A stretch of 64,000 bases of DNA from Hymenobacter tibetensis (GTDB lineage Bacteria > Bacteroidota > Bacteroidia > Cytophagales > Hymenobacteraceae), in contig NZ_CP094669.1 in the NCBI RefSeq assembly GCF_022827545.1, forward strand, positions 5,573,001-5,637,000, written 5' to 3'. Below, piece by piece: positions 42,481 through 51,105 of the stretch (positions within the stretch are counted from its first letter, which is position 1; every line of letters begins with the position of its first letter). A program made the position numbers and the translations under genes. The notes below the pieces were generated by a model. That model did no database searches, was not told the origin of the DNA, and worked only from the letters and a program-made list of their open reading frames with translations.

Positions 42481-43251
42481 CTATCGGTGCAGCTGATACA
42501 GCACGGGTTTGCTGGGGCTGGCGTCTAGCTCCAAGCTGGTTACCTGCAGGTTGAGCAAGTACAATCCGTCTTCCAGTTCGTCGGGCACGAAAATCAGCTC
42601 GGTGATAGTGGCTCGTTCGCGGGTAGCGTGCGGGTACTGCCAGAACGCATGGTGCGCCAGCAGCTCTCCTCCATCTTCTTCGCGGTCCACACTTGGTAGG
42701 TCGAGGAGTAGGTGTTCTATGTGGGCTGCTGCCACGTACTGTGCCAAAGCCGGCTCCAGGTAGGTTGTGTTGGTACCCGAGTAGTGGCGGGTACGCTTTG
42801 CTTTGTGGTTAGGCAACGTGCGCAGAATCAGCGCCTCTGGTTGAACGCCAGCGTCCGGCCCATTTTCTAGTTCGCGCTGCACGTCTGCTAGCAGTACTAC
42901 CTGGTCGCCGTTGGGCTGGGGACGAGGCTGCACCGACACCAACCGGGCCACAAACAAGAAACGGCGCAAGCACCGGTTAAGGGTAGCAGCAGGGTCCGGG
43001 GAGATATGGCCGTAGCACTCGGTATGAGTACCATTGCCGTGTGGGGTGATGTGTACGCGCTTATAGTTGGTGCTACCACCTTCGGCTACGCTCCCTACAA
43101 AGTTTCCAACCCGAATCACGTCAAACTGAACTGGTTCGGCCCAGAAGCAGTTCACTTGTTGTTCGCCGGGCGCTAGTGGCAGTGAGATGTCAAAAGGCGC
43201 TCCTGGGTTGAAAGAGTAGGTGTGGTGTTGATGCGGGTAGGTAGCAAACAT
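42481..43251 (-). CDS. Cyclase-family protein (kynurenine-formamidase-like)
   Basis: A 256-aa protein, started at the ATG 43251 (MFATYPHQHHTYSFNPGAPFDISLPL). The domain opens FDISLPLAPGEQQVNCFWAEPV, and the metal-site-like motif is HGNGTHTECYGHISPD, comparable to HxGTHxDxPxH in the Cyclase family (PF04199). HLLLDLPSVDREEDGGELLAHHAFW is the end block. The family includes bacterial kynurenine formamidases and uncharacterised metal hydrolases. The substrate is unclear, and no tryptophan-degradation genes lie nearby. The frame extends upstream as an N-terminal hydrophobic stretch, so a signal peptide version from 43299 cannot be ruled out. Confidence 0.75.
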   Translation of the reverse strand: MFATYPHQHHTYSFNPGAPFDISLPLAPGEQQVNCFWAEPVQFDVIRVGNFVGSVAEGGSTNYKRVHITPHGNGTHTECYGHISPDPAATLNRCLRRFLFVARLVSVQPRPQPNGDQVVLLADVQRELENGPDAGVQPEALILRTLPNHKAKRTRHYSGTNTTYLEPALAQYVAAAHIEHLLLDLPSVDREEDGGELLAHHAFWQYPHATRERATITELIFVPDELEDGLYLLNLQVTSLELDASPSKPVLYQLHR

Positions 43252-43438
43252 GAAAGACAGCAGTAGAGGAACAGCAAAAGCAAGCTGCAAGAAAAACAAT
43301 GATTCGTGAAGCTTGTAGCGCTTGTACTGCTAGCATGAGTGTACAACAAGAAGTCACACATCGTACAGCCAATAAAATTAGTAAAAACCCAAACTTCTTG
43401 GCTGTCGTTAAAGGACCTACATCTATAGCTAACGAACC

Positions 43439-43801
43439 ATGAAAATTCAAGTTGAAGAAGGTCAGGATAAAGGCTTCTTACCTGACGGTCGTCATACGGT
43501 TGAGATAACAGACATCCAGGAAGGCACCAGCGAGCATCAGAACGTACCGTTTTTTGCCGCCCGCATGGAGAACGAAGACGGCTTTATCACGCAGCGCTTC
43601 TATACCTCTCCCACTGCGATGCCAATTTTGCTTTCTCTTTATGCCGCGGTTGGCATTCATCCCGAGGCAGGCAAGGACCTTGACACCAAGCAACTGCTAG
43701 GTAAAAAGGTATCCATTGAAGTGGGAGAGCATCATTACGCTGATCCAGCTTCTGGCAACGAACGCAACATCAAGCAGGCAACCGGTTTTCGGACTGCATA
43801 A
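43439..43801 (+). CDS. DUF669-like small protein
   Basis: A 120-aa soluble acidic protein beginning MKIQVEEGQDKGFLPDGRHTVEITDIQEGTSEHQNVPFFAARMENEDGFITQRFYTS. The C-terminus reads LLGKKVSIEVGEHHYADPASGNERNIKQATGF. The arrangement recalls phage DUF669-type and single-stranded-DNA-binding-associated proteins, in which a short beta barrel is followed by a KVxxxxxxYxGK(Y/N)NEVKGF-like end. I see no phage gene nearby, and no DNA-binding motif can be proved. The gene is followed by a perfect hairpin. Confidence 0.55.
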   Translation: MKIQVEEGQDKGFLPDGRHTVEITDIQEGTSEHQNVPFFAARMENEDGFITQRFYTSPTAMPILLSLYAAVGIHPEAGKDLDTKQLLGKKVSIEVGEHHYADPASGNERNIKQATGFRTA

Positions 43802-43862
43802 GACTGCGTTGGTTGTAATCGGCTGCCAAGCTGCTAAGTAGCTGAACTGCCTCTGGCAATGG

Positions 43863-43911
43863 ATAATCAAAGAGCGCCTCCCAATTCTATTAGGAGGCGC
43901 TCTTTGATTAT
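43863..43911. terminator. Bidirectional terminator between DUF669-like and TlpA-like genes
   Basis: A perfect 19-bp stem (ATAATCAAAGAGCGCCTCC with its complement) around an 11-nt loop. The two genes are convergent and both end within 62 nt of it. Confidence 0.8.
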
Positions 43912-43943
43912 ATCGAACTGGTGTTCTTATTGGCTAGCGTTAG

Positions 43944-45416
43944 CTACTTGGCCGTGGCTTCCGAAGGCATTAGACTGGTGTAAGTGCTGGCCTTACCAAA
44001 TGACTCTTTTATTTCGTCAACGGCAGCGCGGCTGCTTAGGCGCTTGGGCTTGGTATTGAGGAAAGTGCCGTCTTCGGCCAATAGAAAGTACGCCGGCACG
44101 TCTTCTAAAGCATAGGCCCGAGCTATGGGTGCACGCGTGCCACCGTTCTGGTGTACCTGTATGCCAGGCATCTTTTTGCCAACTACTAACTGTTTCCAGG
44201 CGCCTTCGTTGTCATCAAGCGCGATGTTGATGAACACGATATTCTTGCCTTCAAACTTGCGGGCTAAGTCGGCGGCATAAGGCACGTCGCGCAAGCAAAG
44301 GCCGCTGGTAGTACGCCAGAAGTTCAGATACACCAATTTGCCCCGCAGGTCACGTAGGCGCACTGTGTCGCCGGTAGCTGAAACCAACTTGAAGTCTGGT
44401 GCTGGCGAGCCGATAGCAAAAGCTTTATGCGTTTCAAAGTCCTGCTGAAGCACAGGGAAATACCGGTTGTTGGTATCAATCGTTTTGAAGTCGGCTAGCA
44501 TGGCCGCTGACTGCTTTACGTGCCCGAACCGGAACGACTCCTGCAACACACGGCCCATGATGACGGGCCGCACCACGCCTTTGAGCTGAGTTTTGGCAAT
44601 GTCGTAGCAAACCTGGTAGAAGTCGGGGTAGGTGCGCAGCTTGCCGCTGGTGGTGGCTACGTGGTGCACATAGTTCAGCAGAAACTCCTGGTATGCCTCG
44701 CTCTTGATGGCATCCTCGCTGTTGATAAGGTTCTTATCGTTGAGGAAATCATAATACGTAGGCGATACTTTCAACCGGCTTTCAGTGGCTACCACTTGCT
44801 CCCGCAAATCCTGGAAAGTCAGTCGGTCGTTGGCGTAGCTGTAATCAATTTCAGCTTGGGCATACCGCTTGAACGCTTCACTGAAGTGGTTGTCTTCAAT
44901 AGCATGCGTCAGAAACTTCTTCTCTTGCTTGCGCCGATAGTCCAGGAAGGAAAGGAAGCCAGGCTCATAGAGCATAATGTTTTCGGGCAGCACCTGAAAA
45001 CCATCGTTTTCTATGAACTGCTCGTCTACGTCAGTTAAGTACGTGTTAGCCTCTGAGCCCTTGCCTTTAAAGCGGACACTGCTGGCCATATCACTGCCCT
45101 TGAAGCGGATATCCATGGCGTCGCCGGGCTCCAAGAAGAGGTCTGTTACGTCTTCACCGTGTACGAGGTCGGCACGAGCTGGGCCATCCAGCTTGAGCGC
45201 CATCTGAAACTCGCCTTTATCGTTGAGACGCGCGTATGTAATCTGCTCTTTGGGGTCTAGCGGGTTTTCGCGCACCGATACTGCTACTGTATCCGAGGTA
45301 CGACCTGTTACCTTACCCGTAAGTGTAACGGTACCTTGTGCCTGAGTACCGAAGGATAAGACGGTGAGGCCGGCTACCAGAAGGCCCCCTTTTATAAAGC
45401 GAATAGCGTTTGGCAT
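43944..45416 (-). CDS. TlpA-like exported protein with degenerate active site
   Basis: A 490-aa exported protein. A signal peptide (about 1-26, ending TQAQG) precedes a beta-rich DUF4369-like N-terminal part (TLTGKVTGRTSDTVAVSV), then a long helical region (about 150-330). The C-terminal thioredoxin domain begins GSPAPDFKLVSATGDTVRLRDLRGKLVYLNFW. Where TlpA or ResA has WCxxC, this has WRTTSGLC: the first Cys is Ser371 and only Cys374 remains. The later VPAYFLLAEDGTFL (cis-Pro) is intact. So it has lost disulfide oxidoreductase activity and is probably a binding or scaffold protein. DUF4369 plus thioredoxin architecture is common in Bacteroidota. Confidence 0.88.
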   Translation of the reverse strand: MPNAIRFIKGGLLVAGLTVLSFGTQAQGTVTLTGKVTGRTSDTVAVSVRENPLDPKEQITYARLNDKGEFQMALKLDGPARADLVHGEDVTDLFLEPGDAMDIRFKGSDMASSVRFKGKGSEANTYLTDVDEQFIENDGFQVLPENIMLYEPGFLSFLDYRRKQEKKFLTHAIEDNHFSEAFKRYAQAEIDYSYANDRLTFQDLREQVVATESRLKVSPTYYDFLNDKNLINSEDAIKSEAYQEFLLNYVHHVATTSGKLRTYPDFYQVCYDIAKTQLKGVVRPVIMGRVLQESFRFGHVKQSAAMLADFKTIDTNNRYFPVLQQDFETHKAFAIGSPAPDFKLVSATGDTVRLRDLRGKLVYLNFWRTTSGLCLRDVPYAADLARKFEGKNIVFINIALDDNEGAWKQLVVGKKMPGIQVHQNGGTRAPIARAYALEDVPAYFLLAEDGTFLNTKPKRLSSRAAVDEIKESFGKASTYTSLMPSEATAK

Positions 45417-45608
45417 CGGAGCAGAAGTTTCAAGCTGATTACTCGGAAATGAATCCTCGAAGATGGTATAGAACGAATCAAATATCTAGGTGCCTTTCGC
45501 GGTAAAAGTCAATTCTTGAACCGAAGATAAGGCATTTAGATTGTGAAAGTCCAATCCAAAATCATCCTTTTTTTCGTTGGTATGGGTGAAGATCTGCTTT
45601 TGCTGGTA

Positions 45609-46994
45609 TTATGCAAACAAACCCTCTAATACTTCATCCAAACGGCTAGCTGGCTGTACTCGAATCCCGTAGCGGGATAAATCGAGGCCTCGGGCATTAA
45701 ATTGGGAAATATACATTTCTGCAAATCCCAGCTTTTCTGCCTCACTTAACCGCTGATCTAGCCTGCTTACAGCCCGGATTTCTCCACTTAGCCCGACTTC
45801 AGCAGCCAAGCACATTTCGCTCCGGATAGGTAAGTCGTTGAGGCTACTTACCACTGCAGCGCACACCGCTAGGTCGAGTGCTGGATCATCAAGCCGCAAA
45901 CCACCGGCAATGTTTAGAAATACATCGTGCTGTCCTAGGCGCAGGCCACTACGCTTTTCCAGCACCGCCAGCAGCATGTTCAAGCGTTTGGCGTCGAAGC
46001 CAGTGGAGCTTCGCTGGGGTGTGCCATAGGTGGCGGGCGTTACGAGGGCCTGCACTTCCACTAACAGCGGCCGGTTGCCTTCCAGAGTGGCACCAATGGC
46101 CATGCCACTTAAGCTCTCGGTGCGTTGGCTGAGCAGGATTTCACTCGGGTTGCTGACTTGCCGCAAACCAGTGCCCTGCATCTCATAGATGCCCAGTTCG
46201 GAGGTGGAACCGAAGCGGTTCTTGATGGTGCGCAGAATACGGTAGCTTAGGTGCCGGTCGCCTTCAAACTGCAGCACTGTATCCACCATGTGCTCCAGAA
46301 TTTTAGGGCCAGCAATAGAGCCATCCTTGGTGATGTGGCCGATGAGCAGCACCGGCACCCCAGTTTCCTTGGCGTACTTAAGTAGCTCCTGCGTGCATTC
46401 GCGCACCTGGCTCACCGAACCCGCTCCGCTTTCCACGAGCCCAGAGTGCAAGGTCTGGATGGAATCGACGATAACCACATTGGGTTGGAGCTGGTCGATT
46501 TGTTTGAAAATGTTCTGGGTGTTGGTTTCAGTGAGGATGTAGCAGCCGGGGTGTTGCTCGCCGAGCCGCTCAGCCCGCATCTTGATTTGCTGCTCGCTTT
46601 CCTCGCCCGACACATACAACACCTTGAGCTGGCGCAGGGTCATGGCAATCTGGAGCATGAGCGTGCTTTTACCGATACCCGGCTCTCCCCCAATCAGCAC
46701 CAAAGAACCCGGTACGAGCCCGCCGCCGAGCACCCGGTCCAGTTCCCCATCCTGGGTGAGCATACGGGGCTCTTCTTCAAACAGAATTTCGGAAATGACG
46801 CGCGGCCGGGCTGCTTTGCTGGTGCCCCCCACACTGGTGTTGGCTTTCCAGGCAGTAGCCGCTGTGGGTTCGTCTTTCTGAATAACTTCCTCGACGTAGG
46901 TGTTCCATTCGCCGCAACTAGGGCAGCGGCCAATCCATTTGGCTGATTGAGCACCGCAGTTTTGACAGAAGTATAAGGTCTTGAGCTTGGCCAT
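45609..46994 (-). CDS. radA: DNA repair protein RadA
   Basis: A 461-aa protein from the ATG at 46994 (MAKLKTLYFCQNCGAQSAKWIGRCPSCGEWNTY). The N-terminus is a zinc finger (CQNCG and CPSCG). The RecA-like core has Walker A GGEPGIGKST, followed by VIVDSIQTL (Walker B) and the RadA-specific KNRFGST. The C-terminal domain resembles Lon protease (AEVGLSGEIRAVSRLDQRLSEAEKLGF). It branches or unwinds recombination intermediates during repair. Nothing in the neighbourhood is linked to repair. The next gene is divergent. Confidence 0.96.
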   Translation of the reverse strand: MAKLKTLYFCQNCGAQSAKWIGRCPSCGEWNTYVEEVIQKDEPTAATAWKANTSVGGTSKAARPRVISEILFEEEPRMLTQDGELDRVLGGGLVPGSLVLIGGEPGIGKSTLMLQIAMTLRQLKVLYVSGEESEQQIKMRAERLGEQHPGCYILTETNTQNIFKQIDQLQPNVVIVDSIQTLHSGLVESGAGSVSQVRECTQELLKYAKETGVPVLLIGHITKDGSIAGPKILEHMVDTVLQFEGDRHLSYRILRTIKNRFGSTSELGIYEMQGTGLRQVSNPSEILLSQRTESLSGMAIGATLEGNRPLLVEVQALVTPATYGTPQRSSTGFDAKRLNMLLAVLEKRSGLRLGQHDVFLNIAGGLRLDDPALDLAVCAAVVSSLNDLPIRSEMCLAAEVGLSGEIRAVSRLDQRLSEAEKLGFAEMYISQFNARGLDLSRYGIRVQPASRLDEVLEGLFA

Positions 46995-47441
46995 AGAGAA
47001 CAAAAAGCTGGCTGTTGTAAGCCAGTAGATAGTAAGGTTGAGGGACCCCAAAAAGTTGCCTGACGGCAGCAAATTATGGCGTTATTTCCCTTCCTGCTTG
47101 CTATTGAATGCGTTACCAAATTGCACCCCGTCTTTGCATTTTTCTCACGTACGACGCCCGTTGACCTAAGCCGCCTCGGTTGGCCGATGGGCTTGCAAGT
47201 GCGGGCAGCAAGCAGATGAAAAGGACAAAGTAATTTACGCTTCTTCACGTCTTCGCACAGGAAAATGCTTTTCACTGGAGAGGCTTTCCTGTTGCGTCAT
47301 CCAATAGAAGGCTATACTTACTCTGCAATGCGCGTTTCACGCCAAGCAAACTGTCTGCCCGACGCGCAAACGCAATGGCCGTGCTCCGGCGGCAACCGTC
47401 GTCTAGTGGCCTTTCATTCAATTAAATGCCTACTTTCTGCC
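46995..47441. other. 447-bp intergenic region
   Basis: A divergent spacer between radA and the histidine kinase. Frames in this stretch look non-coding, including the 5' extension of the kinase frame from 47265. No repeat or RNA gene is apparent. It must contain both promoters, but I cannot assign either. Confidence 0.4.
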
Positions 47442-48842
47442 ATGCCTACTCCGCTAACTACTGCCGATTTCACTTCCGTGCCGCTCCTCGCCGACTTGCC
47501 CACCGAAACGCTGGACTGGTTGATAGCGCATGGGGAACGGCGCGAGTTTGCGGCCGGCCAAACCATTCAGCAACCCGGTGACCCGGCCGAACAAATGGTG
47601 GTGGTGCTGGAAGGCGGGGTTCAGTTCTACACCTTGCACAACGGCAACCGCGAACCAATATTTCGGGTGGAAGCAGGCCAGATCAGTGGCGTACTACCCT
47701 ACTCCCGCCTACGCACCATCAAGGGGCTCAGTGTGGCAACGGGCCCCACCGTGGTATTCACCTTGCACCGCGACCTGTTCCCTGAATTAGAGCGAGAAAG
47801 CCCCGAGTTGGTGCAGCGGTTGGTGGGTTTGATGAGCGACCGGGCCCGCAACGAAGCCCGCGGCCAAGCCCGCGACGAAAAGCTACGGGCGCTGGGCAAG
47901 CTTTCGGCCGGGTTGGCGCACGAGCTTAATAACCCGGCCGCGGCCATTGTGCGTGCCGCCGAAGCCCTGGCCACCCGGTTGCACGAGGCGCCCACGCAGT
48001 TCGGCGACTTGCTTTGCCACTGCCCCGAGCCCGCGGCCCTTGCGGCCCTCACCACCCTGGCCGCCACTGCTCCGCCTGCCGGGCCGCCCTTGTCTGGCCT
48101 GGCCCGCGCCGACCGCGAAGACGAGTTGGTGGACTGGCTGGAAACGCAGGACGTAGCTGATGCCTATTCGCTGGCTACGGGCCTGCTGGATGCCGGCCTG
48201 GCGCCTCCTCAGCTGGAAGCGGCCACGCTGGCCTTGCCCGCGCTAGCTCGGCCAGCAGCTCTCACCTGGCTTTCCACCCAACTCACTATGCTACGGCTGA
48301 TTCAGGACGTACAGGAAGCTGGAGGCCGCATTAGCACGCTGGTTGGCAACGTGAAAACCTACTCCCACATGGACCGCTCCGGCGGCTTTGCCCCGCTTGA
48401 TGTGCACGCCGGCCTGGAAAGCACCATCAACATGATGAGCTTCCAGATGCGCGAGAAAAACATCCGCTTGGTGCGCGACTACGCTCCCACTCTGCCGCTA
48501 GTAAATGGGCTGGTAAGCAACCTCAATCAGGTATGGACCAATTTGCTCGATAACGCCATTGATGCGCTGCCACCGGGCGGCGAAATCACGTTGCGCACCC
48601 GCCTCGAAGGAGAGTTCATCCGGGTGTTCGTAATCGACAATGGGCCCGGCATTGCCCCCGACATCCTACCCCGCATCCTGGATCCTTTCTTTACCACGAA
48701 GGCTGCTGGCGAAGGCACGGGACTCGGCCTCGATATTGCCTTGCGCACCCTCGAGAACCACGGCGGCAAGCTGGAAGTAGAGTCTGCGCCCGGCCATACC
48801 GTGTTCTGCGCGTGGTTGCCTACCGGGAGAACCGTTGAGTGA
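47442..48842 (+). CDS. Histidine kinase with N-terminal cyclic-nucleotide-binding domain
   Basis: A 466-aa cytoplasmic sensor kinase without membrane segments, from the ATG at 47442 (MPTPLTTADFTSVPLLADLPTETLDWLIAHGER). Residues about 15-120 form a cNMP-binding-like beta barrel (FAAGQTIQQPGDPAEQMVVVLEGGVQFYTL), though the phosphate-binding FGE(I/L)xx loop is not well matched. The H-box is KLSAGLAHELNNPAAAIV (His160). The HATPase domain has VWTNLLDNAIDALP (N-box), DNGPGIA (G1) and GEGTGLGLDIA (G2). A large Ala/Pro-rich region lies between the H-box and HATPase. The next gene (49111) encodes a receiver domain and is its probable phosphotransfer partner. Confidence 0.92.
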   Translation: MPTPLTTADFTSVPLLADLPTETLDWLIAHGERREFAAGQTIQQPGDPAEQMVVVLEGGVQFYTLHNGNREPIFRVEAGQISGVLPYSRLRTIKGLSVATGPTVVFTLHRDLFPELERESPELVQRLVGLMSDRARNEARGQARDEKLRALGKLSAGLAHELNNPAAAIVRAAEALATRLHEAPTQFGDLLCHCPEPAALAALTTLAATAPPAGPPLSGLARADREDELVDWLETQDVADAYSLATGLLDAGLAPPQLEAATLALPALARPAALTWLSTQLTMLRLIQDVQEAGGRISTLVGNVKTYSHMDRSGGFAPLDVHAGLESTINMMSFQMREKNIRLVRDYAPTLPLVNGLVSNLNQVWTNLLDNAIDALPPGGEITLRTRLEGEFIRVFVIDNGPGIAPDILPRILDPFFTTKAAGEGTGLGLDIALRTLENHGGKLEVESAPGHTVFCAWLPTGRTVE

Positions 48843-49110
48843 AGGCAGTACGCATAGAAGTAGAGGCAGTGTTATCTTATAGTCAGATGATTCTTGACTT
48901 TCTTTATAAGAAGTAGCTTGCGTCCGCTACTTTGCTGAAAGTTTCAGTTCAACAGTCCTCCTGTCTGTACGGGATACTAGGCGCAGTTCGTGTGAATAAC
49001 GCTCGAACCGGCCCGCTACACAGTACCGCAACGGCTCTTGGTTGAGGCGTAGCAGCCTATTGGGCTCCTCCTTCACCACGGGCTTCTTTATCACGTAGTC
49101 AATCCGCCAC
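48843..49110. other. 268-bp spacer between kinase and receiver fusion
   Basis: It contains a 61-codon minus-strand frame (48927-49112, MWRIDYVIKKPVVKEE) that I do not call a gene because it overlaps the start of the next gene and has no family. Otherwise it is empty. Confidence 0.35.
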
Positions 49111-50766
49111 ATGGCCAAAAAACCTATTATTCTAGCCGTCGATGATGATACCCAGGTGTTGAACGCGGTGGACCGGGATTTGCGCAGCGAATTCCGGCGC
49201 GACTACCGCATTCTGCGGGCCAGTTCGGGCCAGGAAGCCCTGGACACGCTGCGGGAGCTACGAGCCCGGGAAGAGCCCTTGGCCCTGATTCTGGCCGACC
49301 AGCGGATGCCCGGCATGGAAGGCGTAGAGCTACTGTCGGAGTCGCGCGCTATTTTTCCGGATGCTAAGCGTGTACTGCTCACGGCCTATGCCGACACCGA
49401 GGCGGCCATCCGAGCCATCAACAATGCCCGCCTCGACCACTACCTGATGAAGCCCTGGGACCCACCCCAGCAGCTGCTCTATCCTACTCTCCACGATTTG
49501 CTGGCTGCGTGGCAGAGCGAGTATTCACCTAAATTCACTGGCTTGCGGCTGATCGGCTTTCAATGGTCGCCGCTCTCACACGAACTCAAGGACTTCCTGA
49601 GTGGCTACATGGTGGGGTTTCAGTGGTTGGATTTTGAAACCAGCGTGGAGGCGCAAGAACTACTGGCGGCCAAGGGCCTGACGGCGGCTGATTTGCCGGT
49701 GGTGATTTACGAAGACGGAGTTGCCATGACCCGCCCCGCCAAAACCGACCTGGCGCAGCACATGGGTCTCACTATCACGGCCAAGCAAGAGCTCTATGAT
49801 GTGGTAGTGATTGGGGCTGGTCCTTCGGGACTAGCAGCGGCCGTGTACGGCGCTTCGGAAGGCCTCCGAACCCTCATCATCGAGCGCCAAACCTTTGGAG
49901 GCCAAGCCGGAACCAGCTCCCGCATCGAAAACTACCTGGGCTTTCCAACGGGCCTCAGCGGCGCCGAGCTGGCGCACCGCGCCTGGGCCCAGGCCGTGCG
50001 CCTCGGCGCCGAAATTCTAGCGCCTCAAGAAGTGGTAGACCTCTGCGTGCAAGACGGCTACAAAGTTTTGACTCTCACCGACGGCAGCAAAGTGCGCACC
50101 CGGGCAGTGGTGCTAACCACCGGGGTCAGCTACCGCACCCTCGACGTCCCGGGCATGGACCGGCTCAGTGGTGCGGGCGTGTACTACGGGGCCGCCCGTA
50201 CCGAGGCCCGCTCCTGCGACCAGCAGGATGTGTACATCGTGGGGGGCGGCAACTCGGCGGGACAGGCCGCTATGTACTTGGCCACGTATGCCCGTCGGGT
50301 GTTCATCGTTATTCGGGGCAAGTCGTTGGCGGCTTCTATGTCGGCTTACTTGATCGAGCAGATCGGCGACACGCCCAACATCGAGATTCTGCCGTTCACG
50401 GAAATAGCAGAAGTGTGTGGCAAAGACCACTTGGAAGAAGTGGTGTTGAAAACCAACGGCCAGTTCGAGAAGCGGCCGGCCCGGGCGTTGTTTGTATTCA
50501 TCGGGGCCAAACCCAGCACTGAGTGGGTATGCAACACCATCATCTGCGACAACAAAGGCTTCGTGCTCACCGGCCGCGACCTAGTAACGGACCCACGCTA
50601 CGCAGCATCCTGGAAGCACAACCGGGAGCCGTACCTACTTGAAACCTGCGTGCCCGGCGTCTTCTCCGCCGGCGACAGCCGCTCGGGCGCTATGGCGCGG
50701 GTGGCCTCCGCCGTTGGGGAGGGCTCTATGGCTATCAAGTTTGTCCATCAATATCTAGACGAATAA
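49111..50766 (+). CDS. Fused response regulator / thioredoxin-reductase-like FAD protein
   Basis: A 551-aa protein joining three parts. Residues 1-125 are a receiver (DDD at 11-13, phospho-acceptor Asp63 in LADQRMPG, Thr91, and Lys114 in YLMKPWDP). Residues about 140-225 resemble a thioredoxin or glutaredoxin fold without cysteines (HELKDFLSGYMVGFQWLDFE and DLPVVIYEDG). From 228, YDVVVIGAGPSGLAAAVYGAS binds FAD, and DVYIVGGGNSAGQAAMYLA binds NAD(P)H. In TrxB the redox CATC lies near 359-364. Here that stretch is YYGAARTEA, so no active disulfide is present, and GDSRSGAMARVASAVGEG is the C-terminal FAD block. NCBI names this architecture 'fused response regulator/thioredoxin-disulfide reductase'. 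It is adjacent to the cNMP histidine kinase. Confidence 0.93.
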   Translation: MAKKPIILAVDDDTQVLNAVDRDLRSEFRRDYRILRASSGQEALDTLRELRAREEPLALILADQRMPGMEGVELLSESRAIFPDAKRVLLTAYADTEAAIRAINNARLDHYLMKPWDPPQQLLYPTLHDLLAAWQSEYSPKFTGLRLIGFQWSPLSHELKDFLSGYMVGFQWLDFETSVEAQELLAAKGLTAADLPVVIYEDGVAMTRPAKTDLAQHMGLTITAKQELYDVVVIGAGPSGLAAAVYGASEGLRTLIIERQTFGGQAGTSSRIENYLGFPTGLSGAELAHRAWAQAVRLGAEILAPQEVVDLCVQDGYKVLTLTDGSKVRTRAVVLTTGVSYRTLDVPGMDRLSGAGVYYGAARTEARSCDQQDVYIVGGGNSAGQAAMYLATYARRVFIVIRGKSLAASMSAYLIEQIGDTPNIEILPFTEIAEVCGKDHLEEVVLKTNGQFEKRPARALFVFIGAKPSTEWVCNTIICDNKGFVLTGRDLVTDPRYAASWKHNREPYLLETCVPGVFSAGDSRSGAMARVASAVGEGSMAIKFVHQYLDE

Positions 50767-51105
50767 ACCGACCAGATAAGTGGCTGCAACAGACTGCGCC
50801 GCTAGCCAGGTGCAGCCTGTTGAGCCACCTATCCGGCTGCTAGCGGCAGTTGGACTTGCCTTCTAGGTGGCGTTTTCACTGACCTGCTTCACTTGGAAAC
50901 GCAAAAAAAGTACGCTTGCTTTCAGGCTGCATAAGGAGGGCTACACTGCGCGCAAAACCTGTTCCGCCGGAAACGCCGTCTTGGAAACGCAGGCTGTCTT
51001 GGGCTCGGAAGCCGTGACTCGCAAACACTAGGGGTACTGAGCAGGTATGTATCTGTTACCAACGGCGCCAAACGACGGCGCTTGCGGGCTATTGACCTTA
51101 TTGCT
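50767..51105. other. 339-bp intergenic region
   Basis: The first part contains a bulged stem-loop (50775-50833): GATAAGTGGCT pairs with AGCCACCTATC, with further CAACAG/CTGTTG pairing. It is probably the end structure of the preceding operon. A small CTGC-tagcgg-CAG hairpin follows. Nothing else is seen. Confidence 0.45.

Noticed and set aside
43439..43801. Prophage remnant, because of the DUF669-like protein
   Set aside because: No integrase, capsid, tail or lysis genes lie nearby; a single DUF669-like gene is not enough.
48927..49118. A 61-63-codon minus-strand frame between the kinase and the receiver fusion
   Set aside because: It overlaps the first codons of the receiver gene, has no family and no signal or membrane feature. 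Codon pattern alone cannot support it.
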